Assembly: GCA_944472155.2 (NCBI GenBank)
Contig: OX235273.1
Coordinates: 82,144,793-82,208,792, forward strand
Source of the DNA: Trichobilharzia szidati
Lineage: Eukaryota > Platyhelminthes > Trematoda > Strigeidida > Schistosomatidae
Direction: 5' to 3'
DNA: 64,000 nucleotides
This document shows positions 34,983 through 46,852 of the stretch, piece after piece; positions within the stretch are counted from its first letter, which is position 1; every line of letters starts with the position of its first letter. Both the position numbers and the translations under genes were made by a program. The notes under the pieces are model-generated. The model made no database searches. It had not been told where the DNA came from and saw nothing but the letters and a program-made list of their open reading frames with translations.

Positions 34983-35036
34983 TCATCAATCGGTTCATTA
35001 TGCAGTTTGGTTTTGGGCTGCTTTAGTTTAGACTCA
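34983..35036 (+). repeat. 54-bp motif shared with the right end of copy B
   Basis: TCAATCGGTTCATTATGCAG and the following bases to GACTCACCCA match 53104-53157. A more diverged form is at about 37570-37640. The two clear copies both lie against an edge of the 5.45-kb repeat family. Confidence 0.8.
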
Positions 35037-35385
35037 CCCAGCAATTTATATTTCAAAGATCATGTCACTCTTGTTCATTTTGTAGAAGCCAGGAATCCAT
35101 TAGTTGAAACTGGACTCTTTCTGTTTTCAGGTAACATGAGTTCTAACGGTCTTCGTCAAGTCACATTAAGCCGATAGACAAATTAAATGATAACAGACCA
35201 TCACTTAGCACCACATCATACCAGCCAAATATTTTAGGACTACGTAATTTCATTCAACAATCACCTGTCATGACGCAGGGGAAGCCAAATTTGACCTAAG
35301 ACGACACAAATAACATTCCACCGACGCCTCAAAAGCGCAATCTGAAGCGGAAGAAGCAGTCAGCAAAATAAGCTTGTAGTCTCAC

Positions 35386-36176
35386 CTTAATGTGCTCAAA
35401 ATCACTGGCGAATTCCCGTCAAACAGAAACGGTGCAAGAGATTACTTCAGCAAACATGTTTATTACCCAGAACGTTATCGTTCCAATTGATATGAACTGC
35501 AACAGTGTACCATCCCCACCGTCATTGGAAGAACATTGATAGGAGTATTGTCTACACCTCGGAAATCTGACAGGGGTGAGTATCCTGCAGTGGATGCCAC
35601 TGGTAACATAATCTACAGATGTAAGCTTAGTACGGCTGATACGCGCATTGTTCTAGAAGAATTGAAGCCTGTGCTTCCTGACCTACCGATTTACCCTTGG
35701 ACATTGACGAGGACTACAGAAGCTGTCCAAAGAACAGAAATCGGGCTCGGGACATATTCTTACATTGGCCTTCGTCGGTAGATTCACTGCCGCCTACAAA
35801 CGACCAAATATGAAGTCTCAGTGCCAGTGGATCTACAGCCGAAGAATGATGGTGCGCAACTTTTCAACACTTCCAGCTTACATATGTGGCCTATTCAAGG
35901 GAGAGTGCCGCCGTCTGGCTTGATAAGGTATTCTTAGTAGATGCCTTCCGTGGTCCACGTAGACCTGTAAGTATACACAGTTTTTTAAAGGAAAATATTC
36001 TCGAATTAGAATGTGTGCCTGCTAACAGTATCGTATTACCCAACAGCCACCTCATCGACATAGCACTCAATGGCGTAATCTGTGACGCAGCAGCTAAGGC
36101 ACTAATTAAGCAAATATTACCGGTTACAATTCAACCCAAGGATGCGATAAGCGCGAGGCTACATGCCTTCGTGTAA
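35386..36176 (+). pseudogene. DNA-transposon ORF relic (EnSpm/Tnp2-like, tentative)
   Basis: Plus-strand pieces in changing frames resemble a group of transposon proteins common in invertebrates: a segment ending YFSKHVYYPERY, then IGVLSTPRKSD and GLGTYSYIGLR (35536-35781), then PKNDGAQLFNTSSLHMWPI (about 35831-35890), FLVDAFRGPRRPVS and VICDAAAKALIKQI (35886-36176). In that family the order is a TPR motif, a DGLPLF-type block followed by FWPI, and a CDAPAK block. Stops and frameshifts separate the pieces. The assignment rests on remembered motif order. Confidence 0.5.
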
Positions 36177-36179
36177 ATA

Positions 36180-37950
36180 AACTCATGGTCTCCTACTACA
36201 TGTGTCGCTCTAAAAAGACTCCAGTTTTCGCAGTCAAACGCAGCCATATCACCATAAGGGTAAATCTCCTCTCGAGAGATTGTATGTAGACATGAGAATT
36301 ACTTTATGTTGGGCAGTATACCAGGAGTTATTTTTGAAATCTTAGACTAAAATCATTTTAGATTTCGAGCTTATAGGAAACCGAGGGCTTTCTCTAAGCA
36401 ACCATTGGATTCTGGGGACATTGGAATATTTCAGGTACACAACTTAGAGGGTGCGACACGTATTTATTGTTCCAGGGAAATTCAAGCAAAGTATATCAGC
36501 TTAAGTCTTGTCTATCATTCCGTTATTTTTCCTATTTTACATAATGTCAAATTATCAAAACTTCATATCAATTAATGAGTTTACATGCATCCACAGTGAA
36601 CCGATGTCAAGGATATGATCAGATGGTAAGTTTCATTTTGTTTTCGGTTTCACTGTTTGTAATATGCACACACATTCATATAAATACATGTCACTGAAGA
36701 CCTCCCTTCCTCGTATATCCCTATCTTCGTGATTATCAAGATCCTGGCCCTTGATCAGATTTTGATAGTTTCTGAGGTGTGGGGGATTGGTAGATCTGTG
36801 ATCACCTCCACTACCGTATTACTGAAGTCATGAAACATGCAGAGGCTGCACAGGGTTCCATGACTTACGATTTCCTCTTGTGAGGGCGCTACAGTTGCTC
36901 GACATTTTGTTGAAATGTTTCTTTTGAAATAATTCTGAGGAAGCCGTTACAATCAAAACTGCATCCGAACTATCGCACTCATCGTTTAGGGTGCCATCAG
37001 CTGAGAACATGCAGCCTGAAAGCCACTGCAGGGTGAACAGGTAAGCTGTAAATCTTGGCTAATCTTCCCACTGTTATAAAGCCGAAAATAAAGGTTCTAG
37101 TTGATACTCTACCTTTAAAATACCCATCTCGTTTGTTGGCTGACAGAGAGTTTCATTCATTACCAAGTTTACGAAAGCCACATAAGGTCAACACGAATGA
37201 GAGCTACATTACAGTTCATTAAAGAAATTTCGTTTCAGCTTTTCTTCACTGGCTTCACTCCGTCACCAGTTTACATGTCAGTTAAATTTCATTCCAACTG
37301 TTACCTGTGAGTGTCCGCGTCTCAAGAGACAGGTGGCTGCACATCTGGTTGCTGAAAACTGTTAAAAACTTTGTGGTAAACCGGATCACTGCAAAGAAAT
37401 CCGTCACAAATACTACTAATGAAACGGACTGAAGACCTTGGCGAAATTATGTACAGAAATTGGTTTTTTGGAACATATACAAGAATACTCTCCATTGTAG
37501 CCATTTTTCAACATTGCATTACTTGTATAAATATATATTTATTTCAAATTATCCACTTCTACTTCTTACGGATCTGATCGGTCGCTAGAGGCCATTACCA
37601 GGTAGTTTCGTTTTCGGCTACTGTAGTTTAGAGTCACCAGTAGGATTTAACTAAATTTAAAAGACAATGGAAACCATTACAGGTATGCAAACTCCATCGA
37701 TAAGATTTCGCAGTGATCATGAGTATTTTAGGAATCAATGAACTATATTTGCATCGGTTTATTTAGTTATGGGGATGATTTTGAGGCTGTTCAACCTGGG
37801 CGCCTCCAGACGGAATCTGTAGAAGAAAAAGGGAGCCGTTTATGAATATATTAGTAAATATACTGTTACCGTTTCAGAAGGCCTCTAACCCTAAAAATGA
37901 CTCAAATATGTGTCTGTATATGCAGGTTTGACGCTGAAAAGGCTGCTTTT
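36180..37950. other. Unassigned sequence
   Basis: Only short frames; no gene recognised. A diverged form of the 54-bp motif noted at 34983 lies at about 37570-37640. Confidence 0.35.
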
Positions 37951-40128
37951 ATGCGTGTGTTCCTGCTAGAAGTCGACGACATGAGGCGGTTTTAGGATAA
38001 GCATCAAAGGATGCTGTCCTCAGCTGGTCGTTCGGAGAAGTTTATTGATAAGAAGATTATCTTGTAGTCAAACAAAGTAAATTTGCCCACATCTCGAAGA
38101 GGGCATTGAGATTTTAAAGCGTTTCGAGTCATCTATCGCCTGAGCAGGGCACATCAACTGACTCGCAATTCATAGTCACGAAGTGAAAATAAATCCATTT
38201 GAGTATGCTGGTGATTTCTACGTGTCGTAATGTACCATGAGGAAAAGACTGCACCTATACTGTAAGACGCATGATTCAGTGCAAATACGGTTATAATAAT
38301 AATAACAGAAAGCGTACAGTTCGCAGCCACGGAACACGTTACGTTACTATCTGTTCACCTAATCACATTAAAAAAAGTTCCACAGAAGTCGCATTTATTC
38401 CTAATAGTTAACCCTAATTCTTACCCTAGCACGTATTACTAATGCTACGGGAACACAATCGCATTACAGCAGAATGAACACGGATTCACTGAAAAATTTC
38501 TAATTAAACAAAAATTAGACTTCAGATGTACAGATAATTCTAAAGAGTGGTTCTCTGTTTCTGTCAGTAGGTCCCATCTACGCACACAGCACATGTGTGT
38601 TTCTCCATAAGTCTGCAAAGGTTCAAGAAAAGCATTATTAACTTGGGTAATACATGTTTATTATGAATAAAACAATTTTCTAGATGTCCGCCTGATAAGC
38701 ATTTACAAGCAATCAATTTACAGATAATATATAGAAGCAGCTAAATAATAGCATTATAATAATTTAGATTTCGTACAAACGTGTAGGTCTACGAGAAATG
38801 CATTCCATTTTTACAGGCGTGATCAGTTATTTTATAAATTACAATCGTGAAGCATCATAAATTAGCACTTTTTCAAAAGTTTAAATTGTTCGATTATTGT
38901 ACAACCAATCAGAACAGGTTCACAAAATGTTAAATTACGATTATTGCAGCCCTCCTGGCCCAGGTTCAGCATCCAGTGCTCCTTATTAAGGACCAGGGTT
39001 ACTTCAGTACATACTGGGTTCAATTCAAGTAGATAAAACATTCATTTACCATAAAAAGGAATTATTGACGCGCTGGTTAGATTTTGCTGAGAATTGTTGT
39101 AAGGTTGGTCTTTTAAGCGTCCCAAGCTTATTATAATGCTGAATTAAATCTCACTTATTCTGAAATAATTCTAACATGCTATAGTGAGTAAATTCTGAAT
39201 CTCTTCTGAAATGGATTCTTTAATGGCACAGACAAGAGCTCAGTGCAGGTTTTCAGCATGACTGGCACTCATTCAGCACTGTTCTTTTTTGGCATTTTCA
39301 GGGTTAGATTAGAACCTATTGAGTTTGCTTATCAGCGTTGTTCCAGCCCCCACAGGACATGTTAAGCACGGACTAGCGTTACTTCGGAATGAAAAGACTT
39401 AATTCGACACCTAGCTCTCTTTTTAAGCACGACCAGCGTTATTTCAGCATATAGTGGGTAGATAAAATAATTTACCATAAAAATGCATTATCGAAGAATA
39501 GGTTAGAATAAGTTTAGAATTGTTGTTAGGTTGGGGTTGATATGGCATAAGTGATAAATCGTATTAGTCACCGTTACTCAGGGTATGCTAGAAGCCAGAA
39601 ATCTTCGGCTGATAAAACGTAGTAAATAAAGCACAGATAGATGTAATTTCCAGCTGACTTCCAAAGTGCTCTCATCACGAAACAATCAACCAAAGTATTC
39701 TTTAAGCTGTCACTTTTAGGCATTTGAAGGGAAAGGAAGCGTAACAGCGGTTTAAACATACATGTTTATATTATGAACACAAATGGAAACAATAAGGTGA
39801 TACAAACATTTTCACAAAAATAAGCGATTAACAAAGGCATGTCGTTATCTCATAGTTGAATACAGTTCATTTACTAGTAAACTGTATGACCTTCTGGTGA
39901 ACTCTGTTATTTCCCGCAGTGCAGCACCAGGATGTTTTGGTTCAGGCTGATGAGACGACATCTAAACCGTTCATAAGCATTTCGAAAGGCGTAGTTTGGT
40001 TCCTGTGTTAAGCGGACGGCTCGCAGAATGTTATCCGTTGTGTTATAACAACGTGTCCACCACTCGCTATTTCTCAGAATACCTAAGAGTAACATTTAAG
40101 GAAATGGAAAATACCGCAGTTTAGATAT
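37951..40128 (-). repeat. Long inverted repeat, left arm
   Basis: The reverse complement of 46853-49030 with the same length (2,178 bp) and only a few substitutions. The outer 1.4 kb (37951-39345) is also the reverse complement of copy A (23687-25070). The inner 0.78 kb (39346-40128) is shared only with the right arm. Short frames in the inner part (39574-39759 and 39907-40095, minus strand) recur unchanged in the right arm but show no known motif. Confidence 0.95.
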
Positions 40129-40129
40129 G

Positions 40130-41110
40130 AATTCAAGAAAGCCTCAACGACATGCGCATATGGCAAACTGTATGCACAGTATGTCCGCCATGTGTATTTT
40201 GCCTCAGTCCTGTTTACGAAGAAGATGTGACTACCTACCTCCTTCTGAGGTGGAGGATACTGAGTGGAAGAAGAAAAAGCGCCTTTGCAAGTCTATAACA
40301 ACTTTCTTGGCATCAAAGGGTGTGAAACGCCGTAATATAGGCTGCGGAGAAGTATGCATCCAGGAAAAATCGTAAATTATCTTGAAAATTATATCGTAAT
40401 TGTAATATTTACAAAGCATCCACCGGCCCTGATGTATTTTACATGTGGTGGTGGGGTCAATCCGCCTCCATATTTTCCATAGCGTCAGTTCCAGCGGATC
40501 ACCTTTACGTAAATATCTTTTCAGCTGCCTATGTGCATTCTCCACCATGTTGTTAGTATTGTTCCCCATGCTGATGGTGAACCGGTTGCACGATGCAGCC
40601 CAATATTTCTGTATTATTAGCCAGTACCTTCTAATGTAGGCACCAGCCTCAGCGTCTATAATACTTATGGGGTTTAGGTAACTCCAAAACCTTTGGCAAT
40701 ATATTCTGAATTGTTAACCTACCTGTCATAACTGCGCATGTGCGCCATTCGAACCAACCACTTTTTAACACGTTGATTTGGGAACTATTTTCGCTATGTT
40801 AATTAATGGGAATGAAACTTACCTCCATTCTTAATGCCTGGCATACATGGAAAAGACACGAAACAATGCTGCACCTAGGGAATTCCTTCTTTAGATCGTT
40901 CGTCTTTGCAGCTGCACAGTCCACAGTGAATTTGCTGCCTTCGATGTATCACTTATAAGTCTCTTAAACGTCTGCAATATTTCTTTGATATCTGCAAACC
41001 TTTCCCTCCTACTAAGAGCCAATAAAACGGTCCTTCCTCTTCTAAATCGATCAGTCACAACAAACTGATGTCGCGGTACGTCCAACGTTTGCGTTACATT
41101 TTTGCGTGAT
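40130..41110 (-). pseudogene. Mutator-like (MULE) transposase, catalytic and C-terminal exons
   Basis: On the minus strand: HQFVVTDRFRRGRTVLLALS, FADIKEILQTFKRLISDT, then DCAAAKTNDLKKEFPRC and SCLFHVCQALRM (about 41100-40820), the D...C-x-x-H region of the MULE catalytic core. A gap follows, then the C-terminal block NNTNNMVENAHRQLKRYLRK (about 40569-40510), a donor-like GTAAAA near 40440, and a further exon-like piece to about 40215. Upstream exons would lie beyond the CR1-like insertion. The frame is broken, so the copy is inactive. Confidence 0.75.
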
Positions 41111-41200
41111 TCGTTACATAAAACTTATCTTGTTGTAATCCTTGCACAAGTCCTCTACTACTTCCATACCTATAACTATTAACTCTCATATCAAATAGTT

Positions 41201-42784
41201 ATGGTTAACCAAAGTAAAAAGCAGCGAACTCAATCCCCTGTAAAACTGATGACTAATTTTAAGTCGTTGATTGCTACATCAAGCAACATACTTCCTACAA
41301 ATGGTTATAGTGAGCCACAAAACTCACTTGTAAGTCGTAAGCGTCGAGCTGAAACTGAGGATAAAACTGCACTGACAGCTAGTATTAGCACTACTCCCAA
41401 AAATTCAGTACCCTCTGCTCATACAGAAACCCTCCCTACACCTTATGTGCTTATCGAAAAGCTCCAGCCTTCAAGCTCTGTTTCAGTACTATCTTCAGAA
41501 ATAGAACTTCTAAAGTTGTCTATAGGAGAACTTAAGGCCGAGTTAAGGGAAATAAAAAAACAATAAGTCAGTAAATCCTGGAATTTCTGAAACCAATACC
41601 AAAATATCCTAATTATCAGATCAGATCAGCGATATCAGATCACAGGTCTGTGAACTGACACCCTTAACTATCCTCATGAGAACTGTAGACCTTAACAAAC
41701 TTGACACGTAATCGGTATCTAAGGTGGATAACCTCATTAACTTTGTTACTACAGAAGTAACAAAACGACTCGATGCTAAACTAAGTGCTATTGTCTACAA
41801 CGTTCCGGACAATGAGGCACTAAAAAGGGTACAGCACATCTTACTTAGTGAGGCGAAGTGCCCAACTCCAAGACTAAATGCTACAGGCTGAAGAAGAGTC
41901 AACATGAAAAGTGTTGTCCTATTCGTTTTCAGTTTGAAACACCGGCTGAGGCCAGAAAATTCATCCACTCCCAACACACCCTATCGCAAGCCAGAAATTA
42001 CAAACTAGTAAAGGTTGCGGTGGACAAGACAGTCATAGAAAGGCGCGTGTATAATTATCTCACTGAGTCTAATTGTGGAATAAACAACAGGACATTGCAA
42101 ACAGCAATTATACCCAACCCTTTGAGAGATACCATAGAATCCACCGCACCACCCATCTCTAACCACACAGAATTATCTTCTCAGAGAGCGACACCAACCA
42201 AAAGGCCGCTAAATTGTAATCAAATAGCCAATAAAACTATACCACCTACCACCGTAGATTTAGACATGTCACTAAATAATCCAAGAAAAAAAGTCAAAAA
42301 CCCCCGAAAGTTGACCCTTTCCTCTCCTAGCCATAAGTCCATTGGTAAAAAAGAGAAGAATATGACCCCAAATCATGCCAAAAACAACAATGGCAGTATA
42401 AGTAAGCCCACATTCCCCACGGTCAATAGTATTGGCACCCACAACGTGCGAAATAGCACCACGGCCCACACTGATAACCAACGCCCAAACAATGCCACCC
42501 TCAATAGTACAAGTGACAATAGTCAGAACTCGACCACCAACAACTCAGGGCATTCACAGCATGGCACGCTAATAAATTTTGATCGGATATACGGTACAAG
42601 TCTGCTGGGAACTAACCCACAAAGCAGTACATTCGAAACCCTTACAAGGACACCACTAGTACCTAACAATAGGTGGAATAATAGACCATGGTCTTCACAA
42701 GGTCCCAATCATTTTTTATCCCCTGCGTCCCTGTCAGCGTTGAAAAAACAGCTGGTAGGGATGCTAACACTCCTAAACCACTAG
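41201..42784 (+). pseudogene. CR1-like ORF1 protein (broken)
   Basis: Starts at the ATG at 41201 (MVNQSKKQRTQS). A Ser/Thr/Lys-rich N-terminus and a helical segment (LKLSIGELKAELREIKKQ) end at a stop at 41564-41566. Related coding then continues in another frame (KVDNLINFVTTEVTKRLDA, AIVYNVPDNEALKRV) and shifts again near 41880 to the frame with CPIRFQFETPAEARKFI, which ends at 42784. The last part is Asn/Thr-rich. At least one stop and two frameshifts break it. ORF1 proteins of CR1 elements bind nucleic acid. Confidence 0.75.
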
Positions 42785-45700
42785 TGCTGGCTCCCCCTTT
42801 GCATGAATGTAGTAACAGTCTAGCTCACCCGCATCCACTAAGCACACTTGGTACATGCACAAGTTTAGGTCAAATTAAGATCCCTACCCCCGTTTCTAGC
42901 TTTACTAAAAATAAAAATGCCTTAGCCTATAGCACATCCAGTACTTCAGCGCTCAATTCTTCACCGAAAACAGCACACACCAACTCGATAGACATAGGTG
43001 AACATGATGCTGAAACTCCTCTCAACATAGGGTCGTCATGTCAAACAGTACTACTGGATGCTGAACCACATTCGGGGCTGATTGACGAACTTAAGTACTT
43101 CAAATGCTATTTCAAATCTCATCTTTACCTGATCCTCATAAATGCTAGATCCGTTCTAAATAAACTACCGATGCTCAGAGCACTCACAGTAATATACAAA
43201 CCCCCTATAATTGTCATCACTGAATCCTGGTGTAACTCGAACATACTGGATGAAGAGATAAGCTTAGATAACTATACACACTTTCGGTGTGACAGGGAAG
43301 GTGGTAAGGGAGGGGGTTGTCTTATGTACTTTCTGAATGCACTTACTGTATCACAGCTAGAAAGTAGTACACTTAACATGCCTGAGACTTTATGGGTTAA
43401 CTTACACTTAAATAACGCAATAGTATTAATTGGATGCACCTACAGAGCACCTGGCACCTTTAGTAATTACGAGACCCAACTTATTAATACTCTAGAACAA
43501 TTATCCACCCTCCACTACGATCATAAGATCCTATGTGGAGACTTTAACTTACCAGAAATCAACTGGGAAATACCCACAGGTCCAACTAAACTTGATAAGT
43601 TCTTAGGCACACTGGATATACTTGGCTGGAAGCAGACCGTCACAACCCCTACAAGAGGTAATAACGTACTAGACTCAATCTTCTGCCACAATATAAGTCC
43701 TCTTTCTACCCTAGTAGGTTCTGAGTTTTCAGGGAGTGACCACAAAACAGTGCTGTGTGCACTGCCACTTCCGTCAAGTAGCAATGCAACCCATACCCCT
43801 ACTTCACAACAAATAACTTACAGGAACTACAGTAAGGCAGACTGGACTCTAGTAAAATCAATGCTAAGATCCTCAGAATGGAGTGAGTACTTCTATACTG
43901 ATAGCCTCTTGAAAGCTCTAGACATCTTTTACTATAACTCCAACACATGCTTAGATGCTGTCATCCCATTTCAAACACTAAAGTTTTCCCCACATAGAAA
44001 GACATTCATAAAGCCAAAGGATCGTAGGAAACTGAAAAGACTGTCAACAAGTTACTTCAGGCGACACGACTTTAGTACACTAGAGTCAATACTTAGTACT
44101 CTTAGCTCCATCTCGCAAGCTCATAACTTGCGTATGAGAAATGAAGAATGCACGGCACTAGCCAGCACCACCAGAGTAGGTGCTCTCACAGAAATACTAA
44201 AGAAACGAATGAATCGCCAAAGCCATAAAATTTCTCTCCTTGTAAACAAGGGCAAACTATACAGCAAACATGCAGACATGTGTGAACTGTTTAATGAGAC
44301 GTTTGCAGCTAACTACCTTAAGCCTACAAGTCCACTTCTCGGTTTACAATCTAAAATAGAACTCCCTTCTTCTTCAACGCTGAAACAAATCACTACAGTT
44401 CATTTCACTTATTCTAATATTAACCAAGCCATTAGTACTCTTAAAAGCTCTAGTAGTGCCGGTTTTGACGGTATACCATCGTATCTTTATAAACACGGTG
44501 GTTCTGACATTTCCATTTTATTACTTAAGATTTTTACAATGTCCCTAGAAAGCCAAACCTATCCAGATAAATGGAAAACGACATTTATAGTACCTAAACA
44601 CAAATCCGGATCAAAAGCTGAAGTCAACAACTATAGGCCAATCAATATTACACCCATAGTATCTAGAATCATTGAACGAATAGTTAAAGATGATATCCTC
44701 AAACATATGCTCAGCTGCAATATTCTAAGTCCCAACCAACATGGATTCCTAAAATCCAGATCATGCATGACATGTCACCTTGACTTCTTTAACTACATAA
44801 CTAGCAGCCGTGACAAACAACAACTAGTACTTGTCATCTACTTCGACATATCCAAAGCCTTTGACCGCGTTGACCATTTGCTTCTAATAAATAAGCTAAA
44901 CTCCTTAGGAATAAGTAACCCATTATTAGGATGGATTGAATCATTCCTTAACAATAGGTCCCAAGTAGTTAGACTGGGTTCTGTAAACTCTAAACCTAGT
45001 CCAGTCACTTCTGGAGTAGTTCAAGGTAGCGTCTTAGGCCCCCTCCTATTCACTCTATATGTCAACGACATATGCAGCTGTTTCTCACTAGGCAAACCAT
45101 TCATCTTTGCAGATGATCTTAAAGTAGCTTACAAATTCCACTGTGATGACTCAGGGTACTTTCAGAAAGCTGTTCAGGAAGAACTAGATCGAGTAACTGC
45201 ATGGTCCTCCACATGGAACCTAAAATTCAACCTTAAAAAATGTGGTTGGATATGCTTCGGTGCACCCTAAATAAATATTAAACTGGTACTTGAATCCATC
45301 GACTTGCCTAAACTCCAAAGTGTTGTTGACCTAGGACTCAGGTACTCTAGTGACTTGACATTTTCCGAGCAAGTGGCGACACAGACGCGTAAATCGAGGA
45401 TGCTTCTAGGATGCATACTCAGGAATTTCCACAACTACGAAGCGAAGCTATTATTATATAAAACTTGTGTCAGACCACTACTTGAATATTGTCCATTTAT
45501 TCTCAGCAGCACTCGCGTAAGTGACAAACTTAAAATAGAAAGTGTCCAACGATACTTCACGTCTAAACTACTAGGATTTGACTGCGAAAAGGACTACACA
45601 TCAAGGTGTATAACTCTAGGTATCGACCCACTCTGGATGAGACGACTGAGCATTAACCTAACATTCTTCTTTAAAATATTGCATAAAATATCATTCTCAG

Positions 45701-45981
45701 ACAGCAAAGAGATACAGTTCTCACCGGAAGGCTCATACAACCTTCGTAACCAAACGTGCACAGTATCTAGGAAAAACTGTAAAACAGCACTCCGTGCAAA
45801 CTTCTTCATAGTCATGTACTCTAAGATCTGGAACAGTTTACCCCAAGAAATAAGGACCTGTCACTCTATCATAACCTTCAAACGCTTGCTATATAAACTG
45901 CTTCATCCCAATGACTATGCCAATCACACCGCACCACTTATTTCCAAAACGCATGAGCTATTAGCACACTATAACGCCTAG
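42688..45981 (+). pseudogene. CR1-like endonuclease/reverse transcriptase with one stop
   Basis: From the ATG at 42688 the frame runs 860 codons to a TAA at 45268-45270, then continues in the same frame to the natural stop at 45979-45981, so a single nonsense codon interrupts about 1,097 codons. Endonuclease: LILINARSVLNKL, VITESWCN, CGDFNLPEINW and SGSDHKTVL, the last carrying the catalytic Asp-His. Reverse transcriptase: KSGSKAEVNNYRPINI, YFDISKAFDRVDH, VTSGVVQGSVLGPLLF and the catalytic FADD. The C-terminal domain ends in SYNLRNQT and WNSLPQEI. The stop falls just after the palm, before the thumb. ORF2 overlaps the end of ORF1 by 97 bases. Confidence 0.9.
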
Positions 45982-46118
45982 ACTCATTACTAAATATTAC
46001 GACACTAAATAAACTCTAAGACTTCGCAAAATTACATAAAAAACAACAAGATTATGGGTAGTGTTTACTATACAATGATATACATTTATAAACATTTATA
46101 TGTACATAAAATAATAAA

Positions 46119-46852
46119 GTTCTTTTCATATTTACATACTTTATCTCCCTGCTGAGCGTAAACTTCTATATACCTCCTGGTTGAGGTCGAACAACCCAAC
46201 ATCCAAACTGAAATGACCATTTATGTAAATTCAAACTCAAATTCCATGAACGATCCGATGCAACCACTTGAAAACGCTGGCTAACATTCTGTACAAGGAG
46301 TATTCCTGATCTGAAATAAAGAAGCAACTGGTTTTCAAACAGTTATCAATGTATTACTCAACTTACATGTACAGTCTGCCATGCTGACGCAAATGGCGCA
46401 AATGGATAGTTCTAGAATTGACCCCATTTGATGCAGTAAAACAATCTAACACTACCTTATCTAACTTTCGTATCAAAGATCAAATTTCTTTCCTATTATA
46501 AAACTACGATAAGACTGCTGACAAAAATGGAATAAATACATTATTGAATCAAAATAATACATCAATAAACTTTATCTCACGGATGCTGTTCACAACAAAG
46601 TTTTATAGGAGAATTGACTTCAAGCTTTATTTTTCCCAGATATTTGTATCACACTCATCTGAAGTCTGGGTTTTTTGTTAATGCGAAGACAATATTTCTA
46701 TATCTCTTTATGTGTTACACAAACAGACTATTTTGCAGACTGTTCTGACTGACTCTAATGTTAGATTGAACAAACAAACTGTAATTTATATAATAACTTA
46801 TCCATGCCTGTACAATTGGTATGTTCCCGCATAAACAGGAATAAATATATAT
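46119..46852. other. Spacer between CR1-like element and right arm
   Basis: AT-rich, no intact frames. A minus-strand reading near 46400-46150 might be MULE N-terminal sequence but carries no clear motif. A short (AT)n run ends at the arm boundary (46846-46856). Confidence 0.4.

Larger units (their letters stand above)
41201..46118 (+). mobile_element. CR1-like non-LTR retrotransposon, nearly intact
   Basis: Two overlapping reading frames (ORF1 41201-42784, ORF2 42688-45981) and about 140 bases of 3' untranslated sequence with AATAAA at 46113-46118. It lies inside the spacer of the inverted repeat, next to MULE transposase exons on the opposite strand, so it probably inserted into that DNA transposon. 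The exact ends and target duplication were not resolved. Confidence 0.88.

Noticed and set aside
39907..40095. 62-codon ORF present in both inverted-repeat arms
   Set aside because: Conserved only because the arms are near-identical. No motif, and no link to the MULE frame could be shown.
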